Of a stretch of 64,000 nt of DNA, positions 17,609 to 26,612 are shown piece after piece (within the stretch, counting starts at the first letter, position 1; each line of letters opens with the position of its first letter). Position numbers and translations under genes: made by a program. The notes beneath the pieces are model-generated. The model worked only from the letters and a program-made list of their open reading frames with translations. It did not search any database and had not been told where the DNA came from. Source of the DNA: Flavobacteriaceae bacterium (GTDB lineage: Bacteria > Bacteroidota > Bacteroidia > Flavobacteriales > Flavobacteriaceae); assembly GCA_018669795.1 (NCBI GenBank), contig JABHSQ010000006.1, positions 1-64,000 of the forward strand, read 5' to 3'.

Positions 17609-18946
17609 ATGAATTGGGAACAGCTATTATCACTTAGAAGGCAAGGTGATACTTCGATAAGATTACGAATAGAACAGGATGAGACCCGTTTGGGTTTTGA
17701 TGTAGATTATGATCGGATTATTTTCTCTTCAGCTTTTAGAAGTCTTCAAGATAAAACTCAAGTAATACCTTTGTCAAAAACATCTTTTGTTCATACTCGC
17801 CTTACTCATAGTTTAGAAGTATCTGTGGTGGGTCGTTCTTTAGGCAGAGCTATTGGAAAAGCAGTATTAGAAAAACATCCCCAATTATACAAAGTTCATG
17901 GTTATCAAAGCAATGATTTTGGAGCGATAGTGGCAGCAGCATCATTAGCTCACGATATTGGAAATCCTCCATTTGGACATAGCGGTGAAAAAGCAATTGG
18001 TAATTATTTTTTAAATGGAAATGGTAAACGATTCAAAACACAATTAACAAATAAAGAATACCAAGATTTAATAGACTTCGAAGGGAATGCCAATGGATTT
18101 AAAATACTTTCAGAATCAAAAAATGGAGTAGAAGGAGGTTTGCGCTTATCCTTTGCAACCCTTGGTGCTTTTGTGAAATATCCCAAAGAATCGCTGCCCA
18201 AAAATCCAACAAATCATATTGCCGATAAAAAATATGGGGTATTTCAATCTGAAAAATATTTTTTTGGAGCAGTAGCTCAGGAATTAGGATTGCAGAAAAG
18301 AGGTGAACAAAAAGATCTAAGTTATCATCGCCATCCTTTAGCTTTTTTAGTGGAAGCAGCAGATGACATTTGTTATACAATTATCGATTTTGAAGATGGT
18401 ATCAATTTAGGGTTAATTGAAGAAGAATTTGCACTAGAATATCTTATCAACTTAGTAAAAGAGAATATCAACACAAAAAAATACACTAGTTTAATAAAAT
18501 CTTCAGATAGACTAGCATATTTACGTTCCTTAGCGATCAATACTTTGGTTGCTGAAGCTGCCGCTGTTTTTATAGAAAACGAAGAAAACATATTAAATGG
18601 AGAATTCACAACATCATTATTAGATAAGAGTAGGTATAAAGCACAAGTAGTTGATATTATAAAAATAAGTGTTCAAAAAATATATAAAAGCACCGAAGTA
18701 ATCGATAAAGAAATCGCAGGATATAAGATTCTTAATACTTTATTGGATGTTTATACGACTGCTGTTGAAAACGTATTTAATGATTCTTTAACACCATTTG
18801 ATTCACTAGTATTAAACGATTTTTCATTTAATACCAATGAAAAATATACCACCTACCAATACCTAATTGAAAGCTGTAATTACCTATCTAGACTTACAGA
18901 TGGGAATGCCATGTTAATATTCCAAAAAATTAATGGAAACCTTTAA
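17609..18946 (+). CDS. dgt: Deoxyguanosinetriphosphate triphosphohydrolase
   Basis: Protein of 445 residues of the HD superfamily. The family landmarks are RSLQDKTQVIPLSKTSFVHT (47-66), RLTHSLEVS with the first metal histidine, and LAHDIGNPPFGHSGEKAI with the HD pair. HPLAFLVEAADDICYTIIDF follows later and holds the last metal-binding aspartate. The enzyme splits dGTP into deoxyguanosine and triphosphate in the cytoplasm and helps to balance deoxynucleotide pools, a theme shared with nrdBA and the dCMP deaminase in this window. Single gene, divergent from the porin operon. Confidence 0.93.
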   Translation: MNWEQLLSLRRQGDTSIRLRIEQDETRLGFDVDYDRIIFSSAFRSLQDKTQVIPLSKTSFVHTRLTHSLEVSVVGRSLGRAIGKAVLEKHPQLYKVHGYQSNDFGAIVAAASLAHDIGNPPFGHSGEKAIGNYFLNGNGKRFKTQLTNKEYQDLIDFEGNANGFKILSESKNGVEGGLRLSFATLGAFVKYPKESLPKNPTNHIADKKYGVFQSEKYFFGAVAQELGLQKRGEQKDLSYHRHPLAFLVEAADDICYTIIDFEDGINLGLIEEEFALEYLINLVKENINTKKYTSLIKSSDRLAYLRSLAINTLVAEAAAVFIENEENILNGEFTTSLLDKSRYKAQVVDIIKISVQKIYKSTEVIDKEIAGYKILNTLLDVYTTAVENVFNDSLTPFDSLVLNDFSFNTNEKYTTYQYLIESCNYLSRLTDGNAMLIFQKINGNL

Positions 18947-18997
18947 TTTTTTTTAATAGAAAAGATACTTATAAGATGAAAGTAATTTTTGACAGCA

Positions 18998-19022
18998 AAT
19001 TAGTTTTTTTATGAAACTAATT
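18998..19022 (+). terminator. Hairpin after dgt, possible terminator
   Basis: AATTAGTTT (18998-19006) pairs perfectly with AAACTAATT (19014-19022) around a seven-base loop, 52 bases after the dgt stop. The T-run after the hairpin is interrupted, so termination strength is uncertain. Confidence 0.4.
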
Positions 19023-19111
19023 GACTTTAAGTTTTTTATGTTAATTAAGTAGGGTATTATTAATTTTAGATGTTTTATATTTACAGAAATATAATTAATA
19101 TAAAAAGCCCT

Positions 19112-21691
19112 ATGAAAAAATTACTTTACATGTTTGTATTTATGGTAGCTGGCTCTGTTTTTGGACAGGACTTTAGTAGCTCTATAAATACATATTTAAA
19201 TTCAAACAAATCACAATTAGGTTTACAGACTCAAGACATTGAGGATATTGCTATTGACAGACATAGTTATTCTAAAAGTATGGATGTTGAAAACGTTTAT
19301 GTTGTTCAACAATACCAAGGAATTGAAATATTTAATTCTAACTCTTCTTTTGCTATAAAAGATGGACAAGTAAAAAATGCAAATTTATCTTTTTCTGAAG
19401 ATGTTTCACAAAAAATAAACACTACAAGTCCAGCAATTAATGCATCAACTGCAATTTCAAGAGCAGCTCTAGAATTAGGTTTAAACAACCCTACAAATTT
19501 AGAATTATTAGAAACAACTTCTGTAAATTCTTTTGTATATTCTAATGGGAGTATTTCTTTAGAAAATATTCCAGTAAAATTAGTTTTCCAAAAAATGGAG
19601 GATGGTTCATTACAATTAGCATGGGACCTTAGTATTTATGTATTAGACGCAAGTCATTATTATAGTTTACGTTTAGATGCTATAACTGGGACTATATTAA
19701 ATATGGGAGACTGGGTTATTAGTTGTAATTTTTCAGAACTTAAAGATCATTCTGACTTAGCGCATACAGAAAATAGTATTTTGTTTTCTAAAGAAGAAGC
19801 GACGATGGTTTCTTCAGGAGGAGCACAATACAGAGTATTTCCTTTACCGTTTCAAAGCCCAAGTTCTGGTTCAGCTGCATTAATAGCTGACCCTTCACAA
19901 GAAGGAGCAGGATCTCCATATGGATGGCATGATATCGATGGTGCTACTGGACCAGAATTTGAAATTACTAGAGGAAACAATGTTTGGGCAAAAGAAGATA
20001 TCAGTGGAACTAATAGTGGTGGAGCTTCTGCAGATGGTGGCCCTGATTTACTTTTTGATTTTGTCTTTGATTTTAATGAAAATCCAAATCTTTCTATTGA
20101 TGCTTCTATCGTTAATTTATTTTATGTGAACAACATAATGCATGATATATTTTATCAATATGGTTTTAATGAGGCTAGTGGAAATTTTCAACAAAATAAC
20201 TATGACAACGGTGGAATAGGTACTGATTATGTAAATGCAGATGCGCAAGATGGAAGTGGTACTAATAATGCAAACTTTTCTACTCCACCAGATGGGCAGA
20301 ATCCAAGAATGCAAATGTTTTTGTGGGACGGAGCTCCTACTGGTGATATATTAACCATTAATGATGGACCTTTAGCAGGCAGCTACTTTGGAATACCAGC
20401 AGATTTTGGAGGACCTATCCCAAATGGCTTGACAGAAGATTTAGTTTTAGTTGATGATTCTACAGGAGACTCTCATGACGCTTGTGACCCTATTACTAAT
20501 GGAGTAGACTTAAATGGAAAAATCGTTGTAATTAGAAGAGGTGATTGTGAATTTGGTTTCAAAGCATTAGCGGCTCAAAATGAAGGTGCTATTGCTGTAA
20601 TTATGGTAAATAATGTAGATGGAGATGCTATTACAATGGCAGGTGGAGAATTTGGAGATCAAGTGACTATTCCGTTATTTATGATAAGTAATATAGATGG
20701 AGAACCTATTATTGCAGAATTGATGGAAGCGACTGTTAATGGCACTATAAATGACATTATTATAGGAGAAATGCTTGATGCAGATCTTGATAATGAAATT
20801 ATTGCTCATGAATATGGTCATGGAATTTCAATCCGTTTAACAGGAGGTGCAAATACCTCAGCATGTTTAAACAATGCTGAACAAATGGGAGAAGGTTGGA
20901 GTGACTGGTTTGGTTTAATGATAACTATGAAGGTTGGTGACCAAGCAGATGAAGGAAGGGGTATGGCTACTTATTCAGCTGGACAAGGTTTAGATGGTAA
21001 TGGAATTCGTCAATATAAGTATTGTAGAGACATGACTGTTAATCCACTTACCTATGCAGATTTACCAGCTACAGGAGGTCAAGTTCATGCAGTTGGAACA
21101 ATCTGGGCAACAATGATATGGGATTTAAACTGGGATTTAATTGATGAATATGGATATGATCCAGACATGTATAATGGTACAGGAGGAAATAATATTGCGA
21201 TGCAATTAATTATTGATGGTTTGAAATTACAACCTTGTTCTCCTGGATTCGTTGATGGTAGGGATGCTATCCTAGAAGCTGATGAACTTGCCTATGGAGG
21301 AGCAAATCAATGTATTATATGGGATGCTTTTGCAAGAAGAGGACTAGGGTTTAGTGCTTCTCAAGGTGCTACAGGTAATGTTTCAGATGGTATTGTAGCT
21401 TTTGATATTCCTGAAGATTGCGAAAATTTAGGTATTAATGATAATAATTTTGACAATAACTTTATTATTTATCCTAATCCATCAAATGGAAATATCAATA
21501 TCAAACCATTATTAGATTTTGGAGATGCTAAAGTTTCTATTTATGATATCAATGGCAGAAAAGTATATAATACAGATGTTAATTTACAAAATACTGTTTC
21601 TATAAATATTCAAAACTTAAGCGCAGGAATGTATATCATGCAAATCGAAGGTGCTGATTACAGTCATACAGCAAAACTTATTATCAATTAA
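19112..21691 (+). CDS. Secreted M36 (fungalysin-type) metallopeptidase with type IX sorting domain
   Basis: Protein of 859 residues from the ATG at 19112; the frame extends 14 codons upstream but MKKLLYMFVFMVAGSVFGQ is a clean signal peptide start. An FTP-like propeptide occupies about 30-215. The catalytic domain has HEYGH (566-570) with two zinc histidines and the catalytic glutamate, and E594 in EGWSDW as third ligand. A protease-associated domain is inserted before the zinc motif (about 420-540, GKIVVIRRGDCEFGFKALAA). The last 75 residues (IIYPNPSNGNI to the end, with YDINGRKVY and LSAGMYIMQI) form a type A sorting domain of the type IX secretion system. The enzyme is therefore expected outside the cell or on its surface, degrading proteins. 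It ends at a shared hairpin. Confidence 0.93.
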   Translation: MKKLLYMFVFMVAGSVFGQDFSSSINTYLNSNKSQLGLQTQDIEDIAIDRHSYSKSMDVENVYVVQQYQGIEIFNSNSSFAIKDGQVKNANLSFSEDVSQKINTTSPAINASTAISRAALELGLNNPTNLELLETTSVNSFVYSNGSISLENIPVKLVFQKMEDGSLQLAWDLSIYVLDASHYYSLRLDAITGTILNMGDWVISCNFSELKDHSDLAHTENSILFSKEEATMVSSGGAQYRVFPLPFQSPSSGSAALIADPSQEGAGSPYGWHDIDGATGPEFEITRGNNVWAKEDISGTNSGGASADGGPDLLFDFVFDFNENPNLSIDASIVNLFYVNNIMHDIFYQYGFNEASGNFQQNNYDNGGIGTDYVNADAQDGSGTNNANFSTPPDGQNPRMQMFLWDGAPTGDILTINDGPLAGSYFGIPADFGGPIPNGLTEDLVLVDDSTGDSHDACDPITNGVDLNGKIVVIRRGDCEFGFKALAAQNEGAIAVIMVNNVDGDAITMAGGEFGDQVTIPLFMISNIDGEPIIAELMEATVNGTINDIIIGEMLDADLDNEIIAHEYGHGISIRLTGGANTSACLNNAEQMGEGWSDWFGLMITMKVGDQADEGRGMATYSAGQGLDGNGIRQYKYCRDMTVNPLTYADLPATGGQVHAVGTIWATMIWDLNWDLIDEYGYDPDMYNGTGGNNIAMQLIIDGLKLQPCSPGFVDGRDAILEADELAYGGANQCIIWDAFARRGLGFSASQGATGNVSDGIVAFDIPEDCENLGINDNNFDNNFIIYPNPSNGNINIKPLLDFGDAKVSIYDINGRKVYNTDVNLQNTVSINIQNLSAGMYIMQIEGADYSHTAKLIIN

Positions 21692-21714
21692 ATAATAAGA
21701 AAATAAATGATTTT

Positions 21715-21746
21715 AAAAAGCTGTCTTTTAATTAAGACAGCTTTTT
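21715..21746. terminator. Bidirectional terminator between the M36 peptidase and dxs
   Basis: AAAAAGCTGTCTT (21715-21727) and AAGACAGCTTTTT (21734-21746) form a perfect 13-base stem with a six-base loop. A-runs and T-runs on the two sides let it terminate in both directions. It directly abuts the stop codon of dxs. Confidence 0.85.
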
Positions 21747-23519
21747 TTAAAGGTAAGAATTTAAAGTTTGAGTCATTTTATTAGAGGAAATTCCGGCGAT
21801 TTCATGTAGCTCATCAATGGTTCCTTGACTTGGAAATTCATCTGAAATCCCAAGGCTTTCAACAGGAGTATTATAATTATATTTGGCTGCAAATTCTAAA
21901 ATAGCACTTCCAAAACCCCCTAAAAGGATTCCATCTTCAACAGTAATAATGGAATTGTATTTTGTAAATATAGAATGTAAAAGGTTTTCGTCTAATGGTT
22001 TTATAAAACGCATGTCATAACAAGAAACTTCAAAAGGCATTAAACAATCTTCAATTGCTTTAATGACATTAGTTATTATTGTACCAATAGTTAAAATGGC
22101 TATATTTTTACCTTGTTTTATAGAAATGGCTTTTCCTATTTCAATTTTTGAAAAAGGTTCTTTCCAATCTATTAACATTCCTCTCCCTCGTGGATATCTA
22201 ATTGCAATAGGACTTTTTAAACCTAATTGAGCAGTATACATTATATTTCGAAGTTCTACTTCATTTCTAGGAGCAAAAACAATGAGGTTTGGAATACACC
22301 GTAAATAGTTGATATCAAATATTCCGTGATGTGTTGCTCCGTCTTCTCCAACCATACCAGCTCGATCTAAACAAAACACTACAGGTAAGTTTTGTAAACA
22401 GACATCATGAATTACTTGGTCATAGGCTCTTTGCAGAAAAGTAGAATAGATATTACAAAATACGATACATCCTTGTGTAGCCATTCCTGCAGAAAAGGTA
22501 ACTGCATGTTGTTCTGCAATACCAACATCAAAAGCACGTTCTGGAAGTTTGTCCATCATATACTTAAGAGAACTCCCGGTTGGCATGGCAGGAGTTATGC
22601 CTATTATTTTTTCATTTAATATAGCAAGTTCAACTAATGTTTTTCCGAAAACATCTTGATATTTTGGAGCCTGTTTGATTTCTTTTTTTGGATGTAATTC
22701 TCCTGTAATTGCGTTGAATTTACCGGGAGCATGATACAGCACTTGATTTTCTTCAGCTTGTTGTAATCCTTTTCCTTTTTTTGTGATAATGTGCAATAAT
22801 TTGGGGCCTTCAATATTTTTCAAATGCTTTAATTCTGAAATTAAACCACTTAAATTATGACCATCTATTGGACCAGAATAATTAAAATTTAATGCCTCAA
22901 ATATATTATCAGAATTAGGAGTTTTATCTAAAGTTACTTTTAACAAGTATTGTTTTAAAGCACCTACACTTGGATCAATACCAATAGCATTGTCATTTAA
23001 AATAACCAATAAATTGGTATTAGTTACCCCTGCATGATTTAAAGCTTCAAATGCCATTCCACTTGCAATAGAGGCATCACCAATTACAGCAATATGTTGT
23101 TTTTGAAAATCTTTTTTTAATCGAGAGGCTATTGCCATTCCTAAAACTGCAGAAATAGAAGTGCTACTATGACCAGTACCAAAAGCATCATATTTACTTT
23201 CACCTATTTTTGGAAAACCACTAATTCCGTTTAATTGACGATTGGTATTAAAATTAGATTTTCTACCTGTTAATATTTTATGGCCATAAGCTTGATGCCC
23301 AACATCCCAAACGATAATGTCATTGGGAGTATTAAACACGTAATGTAGCGCTATAGTTAATTCAACAACTCCAAGACTAGCGCCTAAATGGCCTTCTTTG
23401 GTTGCTACCATGGCAATTATCATTTCTCTAATTTCTTTAGCAAGTTTTGGTAAATCTTGCTGCGAAACTCTTCGAAGATCTTTAGGAAATTGGATGGTAT
23501 CTAAAATTGAATTTGGCAC
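21747..23519 (-). CDS. dxs: 1-deoxy-D-xylulose-5-phosphate synthase
   Basis: Protein of 590 residues, at the short end of the family (about 620-640). It starts with GTG at 23519, four bases after a TATCTTTG promoter element. The thiamine diphosphate features are visible: VWDVGHQAYGHKILTGR (70-86), IGDASIASGMAFEALNHAG with the GD motif, and LNDNAIGIDPSVGAL. The transketolase pyrimidine domain has GIAEQHAVTFSAGMATQG and DRAGMVGEDGATHHGIFD. It condenses pyruvate and glyceraldehyde 3-phosphate in the first step of the MEP isoprenoid pathway, which supplies the prenyl synthase at 33.4 kb. Single gene, convergent with the peptidase. Confidence 0.94.
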   Translation of the reverse strand: MPNSILDTIQFPKDLRRVSQQDLPKLAKEIREMIIAMVATKEGHLGASLGVVELTIALHYVFNTPNDIIVWDVGHQAYGHKILTGRKSNFNTNRQLNGISGFPKIGESKYDAFGTGHSSTSISAVLGMAIASRLKKDFQKQHIAVIGDASIASGMAFEALNHAGVTNTNLLVILNDNAIGIDPSVGALKQYLLKVTLDKTPNSDNIFEALNFNYSGPIDGHNLSGLISELKHLKNIEGPKLLHIITKKGKGLQQAEENQVLYHAPGKFNAITGELHPKKEIKQAPKYQDVFGKTLVELAILNEKIIGITPAMPTGSSLKYMMDKLPERAFDVGIAEQHAVTFSAGMATQGCIVFCNIYSTFLQRAYDQVIHDVCLQNLPVVFCLDRAGMVGEDGATHHGIFDINYLRCIPNLIVFAPRNEVELRNIMYTAQLGLKSPIAIRYPRGRGMLIDWKEPFSKIEIGKAISIKQGKNIAILTIGTIITNVIKAIEDCLMPFEVSCYDMRFIKPLDENLLHSIFTKYNSIITVEDGILLGGFGSAILEFAAKYNYNTPVESLGISDEFPSQGTIDELHEIAGISSNKMTQTLNSYL

Positions 23520-23523
23520 TTTG

Positions 23524-23531
23524 CAAAGATA
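23524..23531 (-). promoter_or_regulatory. -7 promoter element directly before dxs
   Basis: The minus strand reads TATCTTTG, an exact TAnnTTTG match, then CAAA, then the GTG start codon of dxs. Transcription would start at or beside the start codon. No good -33 element is seen at 19 bases. Confidence 0.45.
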
Positions 23532-23664
23532 CAGTTATTAGAGATTTGTTATTTGGTTAATTTGTATTTTCGTTGCGAATAAATGTTGTTCATATGGAAT
23601 TCATCTATTAAATATTTTTATTTTTAATCACTCCATGTCCAATAATAGATAAATAACAAGAAAA

Positions 23665-24114
23665 TTGATACCACCTTACGACGATACCTACTTCATGAAA
23701 CAAGCTTTAATTGAAGCTAAAGAAGCCTATAAAAAAGGGGAAGTTCCGATTGGAGCAGTTATAGTTTGTGAAAATCAAATAATTGCTCGGGGACATAATT
23801 TAACAGAAACCTTAAATGATGTAACTGCTCATGCTGAAATGCAAGCTATTACATCTGCTGCAAATTTTTTAGGAGGCAAGTATTTGTTGGATTGTACTTT
23901 ATATGTGACCATAGAGCCTTGCCAAATGTGCGCAGGTGCATTATTTTGGAGCAAAATATCAACTATTGTTTATGGAGCAAGAGATCAACAACGTGGTTGT
24001 ATAAATTTAAATACAAAGTTACATCCAAAAACAACGATAAGTGGGGGTGTTTTAGAAGAGGAATCTTCTCAAATACTTAAAAATTTTTTTATTGAAAAAA
24101 GAAATTTAAATTAA
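23665..24114 (+). CDS. tadA: tRNA-specific adenosine deaminase (TadA-like nucleoside deaminase)
   Basis: Protein of 149 residues with the zinc deaminase signature HAE (56-58) and PCQMC (85-89), plus KGEVPIGAVIV (24-34) and VYGARDQQRGCINL, which are typical of TadA rather than free-base deaminases. TadA converts the wobble adenosine of tRNA-Arg(ACG) to inosine. The start chosen is the TTG at 23665, because the residues it adds (MIPPYDDTYFMKQAL) match the usual N-terminus of flavobacterial members. The first ATG is at 23695 and would remove ten residues. Divergent from dxs. Confidence 0.85.
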   Translation: MIPPYDDTYFMKQALIEAKEAYKKGEVPIGAVIVCENQIIARGHNLTETLNDVTAHAEMQAITSAANFLGGKYLLDCTLYVTIEPCQMCAGALFWSKISTIVYGARDQQRGCINLNTKLHPKTTISGGVLEEESSQILKNFFIEKRNLN

Positions 24115-24203
24115 AAAAAATCGGGTAATCTATAATTCATTTGTGATAAACCTGAAACTTTTTGATGCGTTAAAAAATAATTAATAATATCATCAAAATA
24201 GTA

Positions 24204-24443
24204 TCACTTAGAATCGTTAAAATCACGCATCTTTTCTATGTTTTCTTTGGTTAACATATAATCCTTAACATCTTTATTTTTCCATCTTCTAAAAATAAAA
24301 ATAGGCATTGTAATAAAGATTAATAAAACCAATGATAATCCAACAAACAGATCTCCATTTTTTGGGTTTATAGGTTTTAAATATAATCCATAGCAGATTC
24401 CTATTATAGATGCCAATATAAGAAGTTGTAAAAAATATTTCAT
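24204..24443 (-). CDS. Small membrane protein, hypothetical
   Basis: Protein of 79 residues with two membrane helices (about 3-20 and 32-51), then a charged cytoplasmic tail RRWKNKDVKDYMLTKENIEK ending near the C-terminus. Short proteins of this form, with a K-D-Y motif in the tail, recur in Flavobacteriaceae and have no known function. It resembles the 65-residue gene at 8696-8893 in size and in its MKYF opening. The nearest neighbours are tadA and aspS; no operon link is evident (154 bases to the aspS stop). Confidence 0.6.
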   Translation of the reverse strand: MKYFLQLLILASIIGICYGLYLKPINPKNGDLFVGLSLVLLIFITMPIFIFRRWKNKDVKDYMLTKENIEKMRDFNDSK

Positions 24444-24597
24444 AATTTATTCATTTGAGAAATAAATAACCTCAATTTTAAACATAATATACCGAAAATA
24501 GTATATTATCTTCATCAAATTCACTCCAATAATGAATTGTTTTATGATTAATTCTCAATAAATAAAGACCACATCTTAATTGGCATTATCCTGAGAT

Positions 24598-26352
24598 TTA
24601 TTTTTGTATGTCTAATTTAATACTCAACTCTTTTAGTTGCTCATTGTCTATAAATGCAGGCGCATCTATCATTACATCACGCCCTGAATTATTTTTTGGG
24701 AATGCAATGAAATCTCTAATAGTCTCTTGACCACCCAGAATTGCGACCAATCTATCTAGCCCAAATGCCAAACCTCCATGTGGTGGTGCACCGTATTCAA
24801 ACGCATCCATTAAAAACCCAAATTGTGCTTTGGCATCTTCTTCTGAAAATCCTAAGTGACGCAACATTGTTGCTTGCATTTGCTTATCATGAATTCTAAT
24901 AGAACCTCCACCAATTTCATTTCCGTTTAAAACCAAATCGTATGCATTTGCTTTTACCGCTCCAGGATCTGTATCTAATAAATCTATTTGCCCTGGTTTT
25001 GGAGCTGTAAATGGATGATGCATTGCATGATAATGTCCAGTTTCTTCATCTAATTCTAATAGAGGAAAATCAAGCACCCACAATGGTGCAAATTCATTTG
25101 TTTTTCTAAGTCCTAATCGCTCCGCAAGTTCCATACGCAAGGCACTTAATTGTGCTCTAACTTTGTTGGTTTCACCAGAAAGCACACAAATTAAATCACC
25201 CGTTTTAGCTCCTGTAACTTCTGCCCATTTTGCTAAATCTTCTTGATCGTAAAATTTATCTACAGAAGATTTAAAAGTGCCGTCATCGTTACAACGAGAA
25301 TAAACCATTCCTAAAGCACCAACTTGGGGTCTTCTAAGCCAATCTATAAGTTTGTCAATTTCTTTTCGGGAATAACTATTCCCACCTGGAATTGCGATAC
25401 CAACTACTAATTCTGCAGTATTAAAAATTGCAAAATCTTTATGTTTTGTAACTTCGTTTAATTCCCCAAATTCCATTCCAAACCGAATGTCTGGTTTGTC
25501 ATTTCCATACCGTTGCATTGCATCGTCATAGGTCATTCTTGGGAATTTGTCAATTTCAATTCCTTTAATTTCTTTTAATAAATAACGTGTTAATCCTTCA
25601 AAAGTATTTAAAATGTCTTCTTGTTCTACAAAAGCCATTTCACAATCAATTTGTGTAAACTCTGGTTGTCTATCTGCTCTTAAATCTTCGTCTCTAAAAC
25701 ATTTTACAATTTGAAAGTACTTGTCCATTCCACCCACCATCAACAATTGTTTAAAGGTTTGAGGGGATTGGGGTAAAGCGTAAAATTGACCTTCATTCAT
25801 TCGTGAAGGAACCACAAAATCACGAGCTCCTTCAGGAGTAGATTTTATAAGGTATGGAGTTTCAACTTCAATAAATTCCTTTCCAGAAAGATAGTTTCGA
25901 ACCGCCATAGTTACTTGATGGCGAAAAATAAGATTTTCTCTTACAGGTTTTCTTCTTATATCTAAATAGCGATATTTCATTCTAATATCATCACCACCAT
26001 CTGTTTCATCTTCAATGGTAAAAGGTGGTGTAAGAGAACTGTTTAAAATTTTAAAATTAGAAACTAAAATTTCAATATTACCTGTTGGAAGTTTAGGGTT
26101 TTTAGAGGCTCTTTCAATTACAGTTCCTTGCACTTGAATTACAAACTCTCTACCTAATAATCTAGTTTTTTCAATAAGCTCTTTAGAAGTGCGTTCTTCA
26201 TCAAAAATTAGTTGTGTAATCCCATAACGATCTCGCAGATCTACCCAAATCATAAATCCTTTATCTCTTGATTTTTGTACCCACCCTGCTAAAGTTACCG
26301 AACTATTAATGTCACTTTCTCTTAATTCACCACAAGTATGACTTCTATACAT
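24598..26352 (-). CDS. aspS: Aspartate-tRNA ligase
   Basis: Protein of 584 residues from the ATG at 26352; the frame extends 12 codons further but [15 protein letters not shown] is the expected bacterial AspRS start. The N-terminal OB-fold anticodon domain (about 1-110) includes [20 protein letters not shown]. The class II catalytic core has motif 2 ([18 protein letters not shown]) and motif 3 ([15 protein letters not shown]). An insertion of the bacterial GAD type lies between them. It charges tRNA-Asp. A TAAATTTG -7 element (26401-26408, minus strand) is a plausible promoter 49 bases upstream. Confidence 0.96.
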   Translation of the reverse strand: MYRSHTCGELRESDINSSVTLAGWVQKSRDKGFMIWVDLRDRYGITQLIFDEERTSKELIEKTRLLGREFVIQVQGTVIERASKNPKLPTGNIEILVSNFKILNSSLTPPFTIEDETDGGDDIRMKYRYLDIRRKPVRENLIFRHQVTMAVRNYLSGKEFIEVETPYLIKSTPEGARDFVVPSRMNEGQFYALPQSPQTFKQLLMVGGMDKYFQIVKCFRDEDLRADRQPEFTQIDCEMAFVEQEDILNTFEGLTRYLLKEIKGIEIDKFPRMTYDDAMQRYGNDKPDIRFGMEFGELNEVTKHKDFAIFNTAELVVGIAIPGGNSYSRKEIDKLIDWLRRPQVGALGMVYSRCNDDGTFKSSVDKFYDQEDLAKWAEVTGAKTGDLICVLSGETNKVRAQLSALRMELAERLGLRKTNEFAPLWVLDFPLLELDEETGHYHAMHHPFTAPKPGQIDLLDTDPGAVKANAYDLVLNGNEIGGGSIRIHDKQMQATMLRHLGFSEEDAKAQFGFLMDAFEYGAPPHGGLAFGLDRLVAILGGQETIRDFIAFPKNNSGRDVMIDAPAFIDNEQLKELSIKLDIQK

Positions 26353-26580
26353 TCTAAAATATTTATTTAGTATTAGTTTCCTTAGCACTTTTAAGGATTA
26401 CAAATTTAATAAGATAAAAGAGCATTTTACCTTCTTTTTAAAAAAAGATTAAAATGGGAATTAATAGGTGATTTTGTAATGGTCTTTGAAGATCATTTTA
26501 AATACTTTTAGGTATATAATACAATAGAACTAAAATGCAAGAAATAGTTTCTTATAAATAACTAATTCTATTAATTTTAA

Positions 26581-26607
26581 AAACCCCTTTTCATTTGAAA
26601 GGGGTTT
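26581..26607 (-). terminator. Terminator of the RND efflux operon
   Basis: AAACCCCTTT (26581-26590) pairs with AAAGGGGTTT (26598-26607) around a seven-base loop. On the minus strand the stem is followed by further T bases. It starts a few bases after the stop codon of the RND permease gene. Confidence 0.8.
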
Positions 26608-26612
26608 TGTTT

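Noticed and set aside
26539-26553. Palindrome AAGAAATAGTTTCTT upstream of aspS
   Set aside because: Short AT-rich palindrome with no partner gene or repeat; expected by chance at this composition.
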